Shown in pieces: positions 11,827-23,500 of a stretch of 64,000 bases of DNA. A program made the position numbers and the translations under genes. This DNA is from Saposhnikovia divaricata. Its lineage: Eukaryota > Streptophyta > Magnoliopsida > Apiales > Apiaceae. Where the stretch lies: positions 177,426,147 through 177,490,146 of the forward strand of contig CM071597.1 of the NCBI GenBank assembly GCA_036435485.1. Reading direction: 5' to 3'. The notes beneath the pieces were generated by a model. It was not told the DNA's origin and did no database searches. It saw only the letters and a program-made list of their open reading frames with translations. Position 1 is the first letter of the stretch. The number at the start of each line of letters is the position of its first letter.

Positions 11827-14100
11827 TTAAACTGATGCTTGTCCTCAAGCATAAACAATTACGACTAACTAACTACTAGTACCACTTCCGTAGGTGATCA
11901 CGGTTGCATTTGGCATATGCAAAAAGCCCTTTAAACCCCTAGGCAGCCCCAGTGGACGAGTAAGGTCTCGTGAGGGCCTATAGTGAATGAACCCACAAAA
12001 TCCATTTAACCTAATGCAATGCAATGCATGAATGCAACTAAAATGAAAATGCAACAATCCCCTTCAAACTAACCAAAACCAACTAACAAGCAAATATCTC
12101 AAAGAATGCAACTAAATCCAAATAGAGCTCGACCAAGTTCCCGTATACTAACATTACATGAACAGAAACGTGCGTGTGTGCAATGCTCATCAGAAATACT
12201 TCCAAAACTAGGTCAAAAATCATACATGCTCTTCGTCAAGACAATCACAGGTTTATAAATAGAATAGACTGTAGACACTTCATAACCTAAGAGCACCTCC
12301 ATCCTTATCCAAGGTAGACAGAAATTCATGCTTTATTACTACTACTATGACACATATATACAAGCATGCTTATTTAACCGTGCAATGGATGAGACCCCGA
12401 AAGGCTTGTACAATAATACCCATGTAGCGAGCGTTGGGTTAGTGGATCCCAGACCATAAAAGCCTTAGGTCACTAGGCACAAAGTCCCCTAGAACTTAAT
12501 AGCTCGAGTATTAAAGAGCTCACCCTAGTTAAGTTTGCATATAAACAATTGAAACTTTTTTTTTTTTCTTTTTTTCTTTTTTCTTTTTTTTTTCTGTTTT
12601 TTTTCTATGCAATCTGGAATGAGAATTCTCAATTCCAACCCTAGACTACTCATATAAATATGAGCCGGCTACTAGCCATTTGACACCTAGCCAACAACTA
12701 GCATGAAATCCCTGTTTTCCCCCAAACTTAGACTTTAGTGCTACTACGCTGTCAAGGGAATAACGAAAATTCTAAATATAAACAAGTGATTAAATCTCAA
12801 AACATCCAAACAAGCATGACTTTAGGGCTACTACGCTATCAAGGGAATAACGAAAATTCTAAATATAAACAAGTGATTAAATCTCAAAACATCCAAACAA
12901 GCATGACCTCAACCTAGCCCAAAAGCACCCAATGAGACTGTGTAATTAGTTTTGTTTCTGAAACACATAAGTCAATTTCATAGAAACTATAAGTCAACCC
13001 TCTATTCATCATTACCATACTCAATTAGACACCTACCTACTAATCAGAATTAGCTCGTTCTAAGGGATCATGAAATATGCATGCCATGAAATGCAACTAA
13101 TATGAACTCACATGGTATACGAAACAAAAAAAACAGAATGTCCTATATGAAACAAACGTAAATAACACGAACATACATGCATAATTTACTACTAATAATA
13201 TACAAAACATGAAATCCTACATGAACACATAATACAACAACTACTAATCCCTCAAACCACCCCCAAACTTAAAATATTCAATGTCCGCATTGAATGGAAG
13301 TAAATACGAGGGAAAGTAGAAAACATACCTAACCAGCTGAATCATAACCCTCCTCGAATGAATCTGGTGGAGGACAATGCGTACGAGCTCCATAGACTGG
13401 CCACTTCCCAAATAACAAGAATACTACAAAACCCCCAATTACAAGAACACAAATTCGTAATCAAAATAATATTAGAGAAAAAGATAAACCAATTACGAAT
13501 CAAAGAGGTGAACTTGTAATTAATTCCTCTTTAGAATTGAATTTAAATAAATAGAAGAGGAATTGGATTTGTATGTATGGGTGTGTATATATAATGGAGG
13601 GATTGGGTGAATAAAATTTGAACGTGTAAGGGAGAAATTTTTAGTGGGTATGAATTTAAGGTAAGATAGAAAAAGGATTTAATGAATTAAATATAGAAAA
13701 AAAAAATAGAATAAATATAGGTTTAGAATTTTGGAAGAGAGATGGGGGGTTTTGGAATTGAAATAGGAAAAGAACTAGGAATAGGTTTTGAGGAGAAAAG
13801 AATTTGAGTAGAAAAGAATTGGGGAGTAGAAAAGAATTGGGGTTGAAAGAAAAAAAAGAAAGAAAAAGAGAATTATTCTTTTTTTTTATATAATACAACA
13901 GCAAACTGCGCACAGGAGGAGCAAACTGCGCCCATTCCAGTAACGCAGGCGCAGCCTGCGTCACATACAGAAACGCAGGCGCAACCTCCGCGACCTCAAT
14001 TTTTTTTTTTCTTCACAGTAGTTTTTTTTTTACACTAATGCGTGGGTTGCCTCCCACGAAGCGCTCCTTTAACGTCACTAGCTTGACGTTACTTCCTCAA
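11827..14100 (-). other. 3' noncoding region of the non-autonomous Athila-type element
   Basis: About 2.3 kb without a long reading frame. It holds a block at 11870-12000 that is the reverse complement of 27715-27845 in the Athila element, an 87-bp tandem duplication (12731-12817, 12818-12904), a polypyrimidine tract (12549-12606), a GC-rich patch with GCGCAG/CTGCGC words (13900-13992) and a conserved block right after the coding region (14038-14092, GTTGCCTCCCACGAAGCGC) that parallels 26065-26105. Confidence 0.7.
12731..12904. repeat. 87-bp tandem duplication
   Basis: Two adjacent 87-bp units (starts at 12731 and 12818), each beginning GACTTTAG and containing CTACTACGCT and CAAGGGAATAACG. 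They differ at two or three bases. It lies in the 3' noncoding region of the non-autonomous element. Confidence 0.85.
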
Positions 14101-14101
14101 C

Positions 14102-16783
14102 TCATGGTGGTTTCAAAAGAATAACTGAACCATTCTCAACAGAAAGACCATTCATACGAACGTTGACCTCTTGTTTGCTGGCTTTCCACAAATTTCTTCC
14201 CTCGGACTTCAACCTGATTTTACTATCCAACATCTTAATTTTCTTCTTTTTCTTCTTCACACCTCTAAGGTGCTTCTCCGACTCGAACGACAAGCTTTCT
14301 TCTTCCTTATCATCAGCTTTCCACCTTCGCAACACGTTATCTTGCCCCTCTTCAAAAATCACTAGCTCATTATTCAAAAGGACATACCTCAAATGTGGTG
14401 GAAGTTTCCCAAGCTTTACATTCGAAAGATCTCGAATTGAAGAACTGTCAATGAAATCACTGATGTGATGCTTTAGCACGTGTGTGTCCAACTTCTCGCT
14501 CAACAACTGATCAAACTTCTTTCTCTGATCCGTATCAACTATTTCCACACTACAACACTCTTCATCCTCTGTCGGAAATTTCATGGCCTTGAAGACATTA
14601 AAGGTGACATTCTGATCTTGCACCCTCATTGTAAGCTCTCCTTTTTGCACATCAATCAAAGTATGGCCTGTAGCTAGAAAAGGCCTTCCCAAGATTATGG
14701 GAATCTTCTTGTCTTCTTCAAAATCCAAGATAACAGAATCAGCTGGGAAGATAAGCTTATCAACTTTCACCAAAACGTCCTCCACTATGCCCCTTGGATA
14801 TGTGATAGATCGATCGGCCAACTGCAAAGAGATATTGGTTGGCTTTGGCTCCGGTAGACCAAGTTGCTTGAACACAGATAAAGGCATGAGATTGATGCTA
14901 GCTCCCAAGTCACACAAGCACTTGCTAAAAGAAAGGTTGCCAATAGTGCAAGGGATGGTGAAACTTCTCGGATCTTTAAGTTTGGGTGGCAATTTCTGCT
15001 GCAGAACTGCACTACACTCCTCCGTTAATGCCACTGTTTCAAATTCTTCCAACCTTCTCTTTCGTGACAAAATATCCTTCATGAACTTTGCATACCTCAG
15101 CATCTGCTCCAATGCTTCAACAAAAGGAATGTTAATAGACAATTTCTTGAAAACATCCATAAACTTCTGAAACTGTTTCTCTTGACTTTTCTGCAAGCGT
15201 CCAGGATATGGAGGAGGAGGATAGATCTGATTATTCATTGAAGATTGCTCCGGAGTAGACTTTTCAACAAGTTTCTTGCTCTTCTCACCATCAAGCTGAT
15301 CAGCCGCTAAATCAGATTTCTCAATTTCTGGCACTACAGATTTTTCAACCTGCTGATTCTGAACATCTTCATCTTCTTCAACTACTGATTTAGGGCCTGC
15401 TGTAACCTTTCCCGATCTCAAAGTCACTGCATTAACCTGTTCTTTGTTCCCCCTTCTGCCTGGATTTGTTTCCGTATCACTAGGAAGAGTCCCTTGTTGC
15501 ATGTTCAACAAAGCACTTGTAATCTGTCCCATCTGGTTTTCCAAGATCTTTTGAGAAGCTTGAAGGTTCTTCAACATCATCCTCATATCATCCATTTCTG
15601 ATTTTTCATTAGATGATTGCCCCGCATGAGCCTGGGGTTGTTGCTGCTGAAATCCAGGAGGTTGATATGGTGCCCTTGGAGCATACTGCTGTTGATAGCC
15701 TTGATTGAATGGCCTAGCTTCCTGACTTTGAAACTGCTGATAGGACTGCTGAGGTTGTTGAGCACTTTGGTTGTTGCTCCAGCTGAAGTTAGGATGATTC
15801 CTGTTGTTCGGATGATAAGTGGCTGGAACTGGTGCAGCAGGTCTCTGGAAATTACTAACGAACTGTGCTGATTCAGAAGAGATAGCACACTGACTTGTCT
15901 CATGTGCGCCCGCACATAGCTCACAAATACTAGCAACCTGCTGAATCCCATAATTAGCAAGAGAATCCACCTTCATCGTAAGAGCCTTCAACTGAGCTGC
16001 AATAGCTGAAGCTGTGTCAACTTCAAGAACACCTGCTACCTTACCTTGAGAAAGCCTCTGTGTTGGATTCTGATATTCGTTAGCAGCCATCATCTCAATA
16101 AGATCATAAGCTTCCTCATAGCTCTTCGCCCACAGAGCTCCACCTGATGCTGCATCTAGCAAAGGCCTAGACTGTGCTCCCAACCCATTGTAAAAACCAT
16201 TAATAACCATCCAATCAGGCATGCCATGATGAGGACACTTTCGTAACATCTCCTTATAACGTTCCCAAGCCTCACAAAGAGATTCGCCAGACTGCTGTTG
16301 AAATTGAGTTAACTGGTTCCTTATTGCTGCAGTTTTCGCCATAGGGAAGAATTTAGTAAGAAACTTTTGAGCAAGATCATCCCATGTAGTAATGGAACCA
16401 GCTGGTAGAGAGTGTAACCAGCCCTTAGCCTTATCCCTTAAAGAGAATGGGAAAAGCCTCCACTTGATAGCATCATCCGACACACCATTAAATTTGAAAG
16501 TGTCGCAGATCTCGATAAAGTCCCGGATGTGCATGTTAGGATCCTCTATCGAAGCACCCCCAAACTGAACCGAATTCTGCACCATCTGAATTATGCTCGG
16601 CTTGATCTCAAAGTTGTTTGCTGCAATAGCTGGCTTGACAATACTAGATTGTATGTCATTGATCTTTGGCTGCGAATAGTCCTTCAAAGCCTTGACTGCT
16701 GCTGGTAAGTCTGCCATCTCTTTTACAGCTACAAGTTCTTCTTCTGCCAGTTTATGAGTTTGCAAACGTGTTCGCATACACAT
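14102..16783 (-). CDS. Athila-type Gag-protease polyprotein, uninterrupted
   Basis: An 893-codon open frame starting MCMRTRLQTHK just inside the 5' leader. Residues ~60-270 are the Gypsy Gag capsid region (HIRDFIEICDTFKF, LFPFSLRDKAKGWL, WERYKEMLRKCPHHG). A zinc knuckle of the CX2CX3HX4C form (CELCAGAHETSQC) is near residue 286, followed by a Gln-rich stretch. The aspartic protease with active site CDLGASINLMP is near residue 624, followed by IILGRPFLATG. The frame ends shortly after the protease, where a complete element would continue into reverse transcriptase. The stop is about 10 bp from the conserved post-coding block. An unbroken frame of this length in an element lacking pol suggests recent mobility or selection on Gag (inference). 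Confidence 0.85.
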   Translation of the reverse strand: MCMRTRLQTHKLAEEELVAVKEMADLPAAVKALKDYSQPKINDIQSSIVKPAIAANNFEIKPSIIQMVQNSVQFGGASIEDPNMHIRDFIEICDTFKFNGVSDDAIKWRLFPFSLRDKAKGWLHSLPAGSITTWDDLAQKFLTKFFPMAKTAAIRNQLTQFQQQSGESLCEAWERYKEMLRKCPHHGMPDWMVINGFYNGLGAQSRPLLDAASGGALWAKSYEEAYDLIEMMAANEYQNPTQRLSQGKVAGVLEVDTASAIAAQLKALTMKVDSLANYGIQQVASICELCAGAHETSQCAISSESAQFVSNFQRPAAPVPATYHPNNRNHPNFSWSNNQSAQQPQQSYQQFQSQEARPFNQGYQQQYAPRAPYQPPGFQQQQPQAHAGQSSNEKSEMDDMRMMLKNLQASQKILENQMGQITSALLNMQQGTLPSDTETNPGRRGNKEQVNAVTLRSGKVTAGPKSVVEEDEDVQNQQVEKSVVPEIEKSDLAADQLDGEKSKKLVEKSTPEQSSMNNQIYPPPPYPGRLQKSQEKQFQKFMDVFKKLSINIPFVEALEQMLRYAKFMKDILSRKRRLEEFETVALTEECSAVLQQKLPPKLKDPRSFTIPCTIGNLSFSKCLCDLGASINLMPLSVFKQLGLPEPKPTNISLQLADRSITYPRGIVEDVLVKVDKLIFPADSVILDFEEDKKIPIILGRPFLATGHTLIDVQKGELTMRVQDQNVTFNVFKAMKFPTEDEECCSVEIVDTDQRKKFDQLLSEKLDTHVLKHHISDFIDSSSIRDLSNVKLGKLPPHLRYVLLNNELVIFEEGQDNVLRRWKADDKEEESLSFESEKHLRGVKKKKKKIKMLDSKIRLKSEGRNLWKASKQEVNVRMNGLSVENGSVILLKPP

Positions 16784-16890
16784 TCAAGTACCTAAAAACA
16801 CCACGAAACAAACAAACTAAATAAGAAATCCGAGTCAGTGAACGCTAACGACCACTGATGACAAGCACATAAACTAAATTAAACACCGAT

Positions 16891-16910
16891 GATCCTCGGC
16901 AGCGGCGCCA
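16891..16910 (-). other. Primer-binding site of the non-autonomous Athila-type element
   Basis: On the element strand it reads TGGCGCCGCTGCCGAGGATC, a few bases after the 5' LTR end. It matches the 3' end of plant tRNA-Asp with a few mismatches, the usual primer of the Athila group (family knowledge). Confidence 0.75.
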
Positions 16911-16916
16911 AAAACT

Positions 16917-18137
16917 TGTTTGCACTAAATTACGCAAGCGCACGTAGTCACAAGTAATATAATTAAAATTCGTTCCGCAGAGATCTGGTTAAGTTTTTAT
17001 CAGTAAATATGCCTATTCAACAATGTTTGGTTTTAATCCACTGCTAAGACAAATAACAATTTTGGTATTGATTATCTAAATTAAACTAGGATGCAAATAT
17101 TAAACTAAGAATTAAATTAACTAATGAGATTGAATTCGAATTACTAATATGAGAATAACATGGGATCCTAACTTCATTAAATACTTCCCTTAGATCTGAC
17201 GCCTTTAATCTCTATATGCAATGGTTTTGATATCTGATCGGATAACACGAAACAAGTATACGCTACCTGTCAGCATACGCATACCAAACTAAACATACAT
17301 CCACAAAAGAGATAGAAGATGAATAGACACCAATTATGCTTAGACCCTATATGTCTATAGAATTTGGAAACATAACGGTTGAAGAACAGGTTATCCATTA
17401 AGATCACATAGGGTAGTATAAGTATTTTCATCTCACACCACGAATCATATTGATAAACAATTATGAACTATGCTAGCATGGCAAGTTCTAAATCTCAAGA
17501 TCCACTTTTACTTCACAAGAGATTAACAATTCAATTTAGATGTTAGCTACGCATCTAAAAGCATTAAGATTAGCCCATAATTGAACTATTCATCGTCATG
17601 GGATTTGATGAAATCATGATATAAAATAAGATATAAATAGGCTCTAAAAGTCTTCCTATTACAATGGTATGATGTGTTTAAATAGGCTCTAAAAGTCTTC
17701 CCCAACAAGAAAATACAAAAACAGAATTATAATAGAATTTCTGCAAGATACGTTTCCTAAATTGATTCTGTTTTTAAGGAAAATTCGTGGCTGACTTTTC
17801 TTTAGATTTTCTGGAACGTTCCAAACGTAATTGGACCTCTGGACCACCTTAGAATGATAGAGAATCTCGTTATCTTCGCGTGGACTGCTTACGGGCCTGA
17901 AACGGACTTCCAGAACTCAAGATATGGCCACAACAGTGTAGACTGCGCAACCCTTCTCAGAAATTCGAATTTTAATCAATTAATTCCCCAAAAATTATAG
18001 AAGCATCCACCTTAGTCAACATTCTCGTAATTCTGCACAACTAAGCAAAACACATCAAAACTACAATAAACTTGAGTCCAAAACAATCAATTTAAGCCGA
18101 ATTGAAGCGATCCAAGTGGATATAATTCCACTTATCA
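16917..18137 (-). repeat. 5' LTR of the non-autonomous Athila-type element, internally rearranged
   Basis: 1221 bp, same ends as 10331-11815 but 264 bp shorter. After GCATTAAGATTA it skips a block present in the other LTR (around 10985-11085) and lacks most of 11150-11330. It has a small extra duplication of AGGCTCTAAAAGTCTTCC (about 17638-17700). Confidence 0.85.
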
Positions 18138-18142
18138 CTTTA

Positions 18143-18674
18143 GGTTGGAGTCCTTGGTTTCATATTTTCTCCCATACAACTTTAGACCATTCAGTAACTT
18201 TTGAAACCTACTGAATATGTCTGTTAGATTTTCACCAGAGGAGTAGTGAAAATGCTCATATTGTTGTATTAGGAGCTGCATTTTATTTTCTCTGACTTGC
18301 TCAGTTCCTTCACAGATTGTTTGAATAGTGTCCCACACTTGCTTGGCAGTGGTGCAGTTTATAACACAATCAAACATATCTTGGTCGATGCCATTGAATA
18401 GGATGTTCATAGCCTTCTTATCTTTGTGAATCTCCTCCAAGTCTTCATCTGTGTACTCAGCTTGATTCTTTGGAATAGGCCTTCCAGCAGCTATAGTGCC
18501 AGCATCTTGACCAGTCCCAGAGTTGGCCTTCATTGGAACATGAGGTCTCTTCTCTATGCAATCTACATAGCCTTCATCGATGGCTGAGAGATGAAGGTGC
18601 ATTTTTACATTCCAGTGAAAGTAATTATCTTTGTCAAGCATTGGAATCTTCACACCTGTATCCTTCCTTCCCAT
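18143..18674 (-). pseudogene. SIRE-type Copia gag, 5' portion
   Basis: Starts MGRKDTGVKIPMLDKDNYFH, a Copia Gag N-terminus, and continues through FNGIDQDMFDCVINCTTAKQ, VWDTIQTICEGTEQVRE and LLIQQYEHFHYSSGENLTDI to TKDSNLK. Here the frame is cut by the element at 10331-18137 and resumes in the same frame at 10325 (FLRFLPKEWKPVTVS). It lies just inside the Copia 5' LTR and primer site, as expected for gag. Confidence 0.82.
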
Positions 18675-18725
18675 GGTTTTGATCTTTAGACTTCTTGTAT
18701 ATTAGAAGCTTTCTCTAATACCAAT

Positions 18726-19040
18726 TGTTAGGTCCCGAAGTTTCGTAGAAGGGGGGGTTGAATACGATACTACCAAAAAAAATAATTTCGAGAATATATA
18801 TCTTTATTGATAATAAACTCGAAGGGGTGTTACAACTTCTAATCCAATGGATTAGCTTCAAAACCTGAACACTCCTAAGGATAGTTTAGGCATGAGGACC
18901 TTCTACCCGACACTTCCTGAAAGCGGGCTAAGCCGACTTTCCAACTAGATGGACTGTCTAGCAGCTTACACTCCTAAGGATAGTTTAGGCACGAGGACCT
19001 TCTACCCGACACTTCCTAAAAGTGGGCTAAGCCGGCTTTC
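18726..19040 (-). repeat. SIRE-type Copia 5' LTR, part 1
   Basis: Begins TGTTAGGTCCCG next to the degenerate primer site (CTCTAATACCA, 18713-18723). It holds one full 99-bp unit (18871-18969) and part of a second, then is interrupted by the Athila element. The last five bases (CTTTC) are duplicated at 29312-29316. Confidence 0.85.
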
Positions 19041-20446
19041 TGATAGAGTGTATTTTATATATACTTTATAGGATTTTGTTCCCACATTTTCGGTGCTTTT
19101 GCGAATAATCATGTGGATTTAATTAGTGTTTGATGTGTTTTATGACAGGAAATAAATAATTCCCATGTTGGAAGAATCGAGCATTATTCAATGATTTTAT
19201 GGTGTTTTTTAACTCGAAGGAATGATTTTATGAAGTTACGAGAGGAAATGTGAATTTGTGGATCGTTTCTAAGCATTTTGGAGCAAAATATAGTGATGAT
19301 CAGGAGCTACGGGGCGCTACAGCACTTGCAGAGGTGCAATAGCGCTTCAACCGTGCAAAAATCAGAATGAACAGAACGTACCAGGCGCTATAGCGCTCCA
19401 AAACGGCGCAACAGCGCGTGTGAACAGTAACGCAAGGCGCTGTAGCGCGAGACAAGTGCAACAGCGCGCTAGCGCTACCAGACTTGGCGCAACAACGCTT
19501 GTGCAAGGCGCAACAGCGCCCGTGTGTGACTGGTTTGTGCGGAATTTCAAGAAAAAAATAGAATTTTATTCCTTTTTTCCTACTTGTAATATAATTCTAA
19601 TTACCTCCAGCTGGGCCTATTTATTTAAGGCAATTACTTAGACTTATAGCACTATAAAAACACATCTAGGGTATTATTTTAGGATCTCTCTTTACATACG
19701 TTATTTCAAGCTAGGTTTTATTTCTCTTCTTGATCTTTGTAAGCTATAATTAAATCTTAGATCTTTTGTTCTCCATTATTATCAAGTTTAAGGTATTTCT
19801 AGTCTTCTCTCTCATTATTACATGTTTAATATGGCTTTCTTCTTTATTATTATTATTGTTAGTTTTTATTCTACCATGAGTGAGTAGTTTAATTCTAGGG
19901 TATTAAGGGGAGCCATGTTTGCACCATGATTTGGGCTTAATTTGATTAGTGAATTGATGGGTAGAGAGTAATTTTGATTGATATGTTTTAATTCTTAATT
20001 TGTGTAATTACGCAATATCATGGATTAACTGATTGCAATAGGAGTAATAGATCGGAAGATTTTTACTACTAGAGGCTTACATACAATTAGCGGAATTGAA
20101 GGTGAGTGTGGAAACATCATCAGATTTCTGAGAGTGTTAATGCTTGAAAAAGATTAACCATTACTTTAATTACTTTATCCCATTAAAAAGCTATACCTTT
20201 GTGATTTGTTTGGTGTAAGCATGGTGAACCTGAACTGCCCTAGATCCCATCATTAATTGATTTAAAAACTTTGTTAAATTTGCTTTAGTGGTTAATAAAA
20301 TTCTCAACTAATCGTTTGTGACTAGAAACAATTGATAATAATTGAATTGAAACTTAAACTGTCTCCTTAAGGAATCGACCCGTATTTGCAAGTATCTACT
20401 ACAATTGATACCGTGCGCTTGCGGTTAGACGTAATTTAACACATCA
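19041..20446 (+). repeat. Athila 5' LTR
   Basis: Starts TGATAGAGTG and ends TTTAACACATCA. It carries a GC-rich block (19309-19523) with about nine variants of GGCGCNNNAGCGC and a promoter-like TATA/GC change around 19600-19700. It ends with the Athila-type stretch GTGCGCTTGCGGTT. Confidence 0.95.
19309..19523. repeat. GC-rich dyad-repeat block in the Athila LTR
   Basis: In a setting of AT-rich DNA this 215-bp block holds about nine variants of a 13-bp word, for example GGCGCTATAGCGC, GGCGCAACAGCGC and GGCGCTGTAGCGC. The words are near-palindromic (GCGC..GCGC). The copy in the 3' LTR (28174-28388) appears identical. Confidence 0.8.
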
Positions 20447-20452
20447 AGTTTT

Positions 20453-20470
20453 TGGCGCCGTTGTCGGGGA
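20453..20470 (+). other. Athila primer-binding site (tRNA-Asp type)
   Basis: TGGCGCCGTTGTCGGGGA lies six bases after the 5' LTR and differs at one base from the complement of the plant tRNA-Asp 3' end. Confidence 0.85.
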
Positions 20471-20583
20471 GACGCCAAGTTTCTATAATTTTAGTTCGAT
20501 TGTTTTAGATTGTTTCTCTTGTCTCTTTGGAACTCTTGTTCCAACTGAGACCGATCTTACTGCTTTTCCTTGTTTAGTTGTTG

Positions 20584-23500
20584 ATGCCCAGGACCAGGTC
20601 TCAAACGAAAGAAGATCAAGCGAAAGAGGATACAACTCCTCTTAGTCCAGATTCTGGAATTACTTTTCAATAATACATAGATCAACAAAGGAAAGAGAAG
20701 CAGCAAAAGATACCTGAACCAAAGATTAAAATGGCAGACCTTCCTCCCAAATCTTTGAAGAACTACTCACAGCCCTCTCCGAGTGGGGTACCTACCGGCC
20801 TTGCTATGCCAGCGATTCAAGCAGCAAATTTCGAGATCAAGCCTGCTTTGCTCACTATGATCCAACAGAATCAATTTGCTGGGCTTACCTCTGAAGACCC
20901 TACAAATCATCTGCAACGGTTTCAACAGCTCTGTTCTACAATTAAACATCAGGAAGTCACTCCAGACCAGTTGAAAGTCATGTTGTTCGGTTTCTCTCTT
21001 CGTGACAAAGCTAAAAAATGGTTGAATGATATTGACTTGATCGAGTGGGATAAGATTGCTCAGGCTTTCTTAACTGAGTTCTTCCCTCCTAACAGAACCG
21101 ACGATTTGATCGACAAGATGATGAGTTTTAAGCAAGATTATGGAGAATCTCTACGGGATGCTTGGGACAGATTCAAGGATTATCAACGTGCATGCCCTCA
21201 CCATGGTCTTGAGAAGTGGTTTCTGATTAAACGCTTCTACAATGGTCTTGATCCTGAAACAAAAGGTACAGTTGATAACGCTGCAGGTGGCGTGTTTTTA
21301 GACAAAGGAGTTGATGATGCACATGCTTTTCTTTCAAATTTGGCTGCCAATCACTTCAGTAACCCGAGAGCAGCCAAGAAAGGGGGTAAACTTGAAGTGG
21401 ATGCATATTCTCTATTATCATCTCAACTCGCTGCATTGACTCAGGAGATCCACTCATTGAAGACATCTCAGCCCTCTACTCAACCTATGAGTATCAATGC
21501 ATTGTCATCCATGGCTCCTATGAATAATCCTGTTTGTGAAGTCTGTGGCATCCAAGGCCACTATGGTAACGATTGCCAATACAATGCTCAAAATTCACAA
21601 AATTTTCAGATGGAGCAAGCAAATGTTTTCCAACAGAGGCAGCAATACAATCCGTACTCCAACACTTACAATCCTGGTTGGAAAGATCATCCGAACTTTT
21701 CATATAGGAACAATAACGCTCAGAATTCAAATGTTCCCAATCAGCAGCAGCAATATCAGCAGTCGTATCAGCCTCCTCCATAGCAGCAGTATAGGCCCCC
21801 GCAAGGACCTATGAATCCCCCTAGATTTCAGAAGCCCTATCAGAATTATGCTCCTCAAGCCAATCAAGCTACACAGGCTGATAATCAAGGTGATATGATG
21901 AAGATATTGTTACAAATGCAACTGAATATGGAGGATACCAATAGGAAGATCAACCAGATGGAGATTTATAATAAGATGCTAGAAACTCAGATTGCTCAAA
22001 TGGCTAGTTCTTCGTCTACAAGGCAACAAGTCTCTCTACGAGCACAACCAACTCAGCCAAAGGAAAATGTGAATGCCATTACTCTTAGGAGTGGTCGTAC
22101 ATATGATGCTCCTCCAATGCCTACTGACGATGTTCCTACTGAGAAAGAAAAAAAGAATTCTGAGGAAGACAAGGTAGAGAAAGTTGTTGAAGACATAAAC
22201 GGAGGTGAAACTGAGGAAAACAAGGAAAAGGACAAAGAAAAGACTGCAGTCACTCCTCCACCATTTGTGCCAAAGCTCCCATTCCCTAGCAGGATGAACA
22301 GAACTAAGGTGGACCAGCAGTTTGGTAAGTTCATGACACTTGTCAAGAACCTTGAGGTAACAGTTCCTTTCACTGATTTAATTTCTCAAGTTCCATCATA
22401 TGCAAAGTTTCTTAAGGATATTCTCACTAAGAAAAGGTCCTTTGGTGAGGTAGAGACAGTAGCTTTTACTGAGGAGTGTAGTGCTGTTTTACAGAATAAG
22501 TCTCCACCTAAGCTTAAAGATCCTGGTAGTTTTTCGATCCCGTGTCATTTAGGTGCATTGTTCATTGATAAAGCTTTATGTGATTTAGGCGCTAGCGTGT
22601 CAGTCATGCCTCTCTCGATTTTTCAAAAATTAAACATGGGAGAATTGAAATGCACGCAGATGACTTTGCAAATGGCAGACCGTTCGATAAAATATCCACT
22701 TGGAATTTTAGAGGATGTGCCTGTTAGGGTTGGAAAATTCTATATTCCTGTAGACTTTGTAGTTCTAGATATGGAAGAGGATAGCCAAATACCTATTATT
22801 TTAGGTAGACCATTTCTCTGTACTGCAGGTGCTGTTATTGATGTTAAAAGTGGGACTCTCACATTGAGTGTTGGTGATGATAAAATTACTTTTACTCTAA
22901 CCTCTGCTCTTAAATCCCCTTTGCTTGAGAATACTTGCTGCAGGATTGATGTTATAGATGAAATTGTCCAAGAAGAGATGCCTCAGATTCTATTGAATGA
23001 TGCATTGGAAGTAGTGCTCATGCTTGAAGCTTACGAAGAAGAAGGACATGCTGAAGTCGATTCATTGATTCTTGAGTTGGATGGTGTAGCTGATCCGAAT
23101 TGTGAGGTAACCAACACTGTCGCTTCTTGTGGTAAACCTCAGGTACAAAAATTAGAGTTAAAACCTTTACCATCTAATCTCAAATACGTGTTTCTTGATG
23201 ATGAAAAGACTTGTCCTGTGATTGTTAGCTCTAGTCTTGATGATAACCAGGTTTTTATGCTTCTTACTGTTTTGCGTGCGCATAGAAAAGCTATTGGGTA
23301 TAGTATTGATGATCTTACAGGGATAAGCCCAGACTTTTGCATGCATAGAATTCACTTAGATGATGACCATAAGCCTTGCATACAGGGACAACGTCGCTTG
23401 AACCCCAACATGCAAGAGGTTGTTAAAAAAGAAGTTTTGAAATTGTTAGATGCGGGCATCATTTACCCGATTTCCGATTCTAAATGGGTAAGCCCAGTTC

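Larger units (their letters stand above)
10331..18137 (-). mobile_element. Non-autonomous Athila-type Gypsy element with gag-protease only (TR-GAG-like)
   Basis: A complete insertion bounded by LTRs (10331-11815 and 16917-18137) and a perfect 5-bp target-site duplication CTTTA (10326-10330, 18138-18142). Removing it rejoins the Copia gag reading frame. On the minus strand it has a primer site right after the 5' LTR, one long Gag-protease frame, no reverse transcriptase, RNase H or integrase, a 2.2-kb noncoding 3' region, and a G-rich polypurine tract beside the 3' LTR. It therefore needs enzymes supplied in trans. The conserved noncoding blocks it shares with the Athila element at 19041-29311 suggest where those could come from (inference). 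Confidence 0.88.

Noticed and set aside
13656..13964. 102-codon frame rich in Phe/Leu/Ser on the minus strand
   Set aside because: Low-complexity translation of a purine-rich tract in the 3' noncoding region of the non-autonomous element.
19300..19641. Several 60-73 codon frames across the Athila LTR GC block, present in both LTRs
   Set aside because: They exist on both strands and in several frames only because the GCGC repeats lack stops; the duplication is just the LTR pair.
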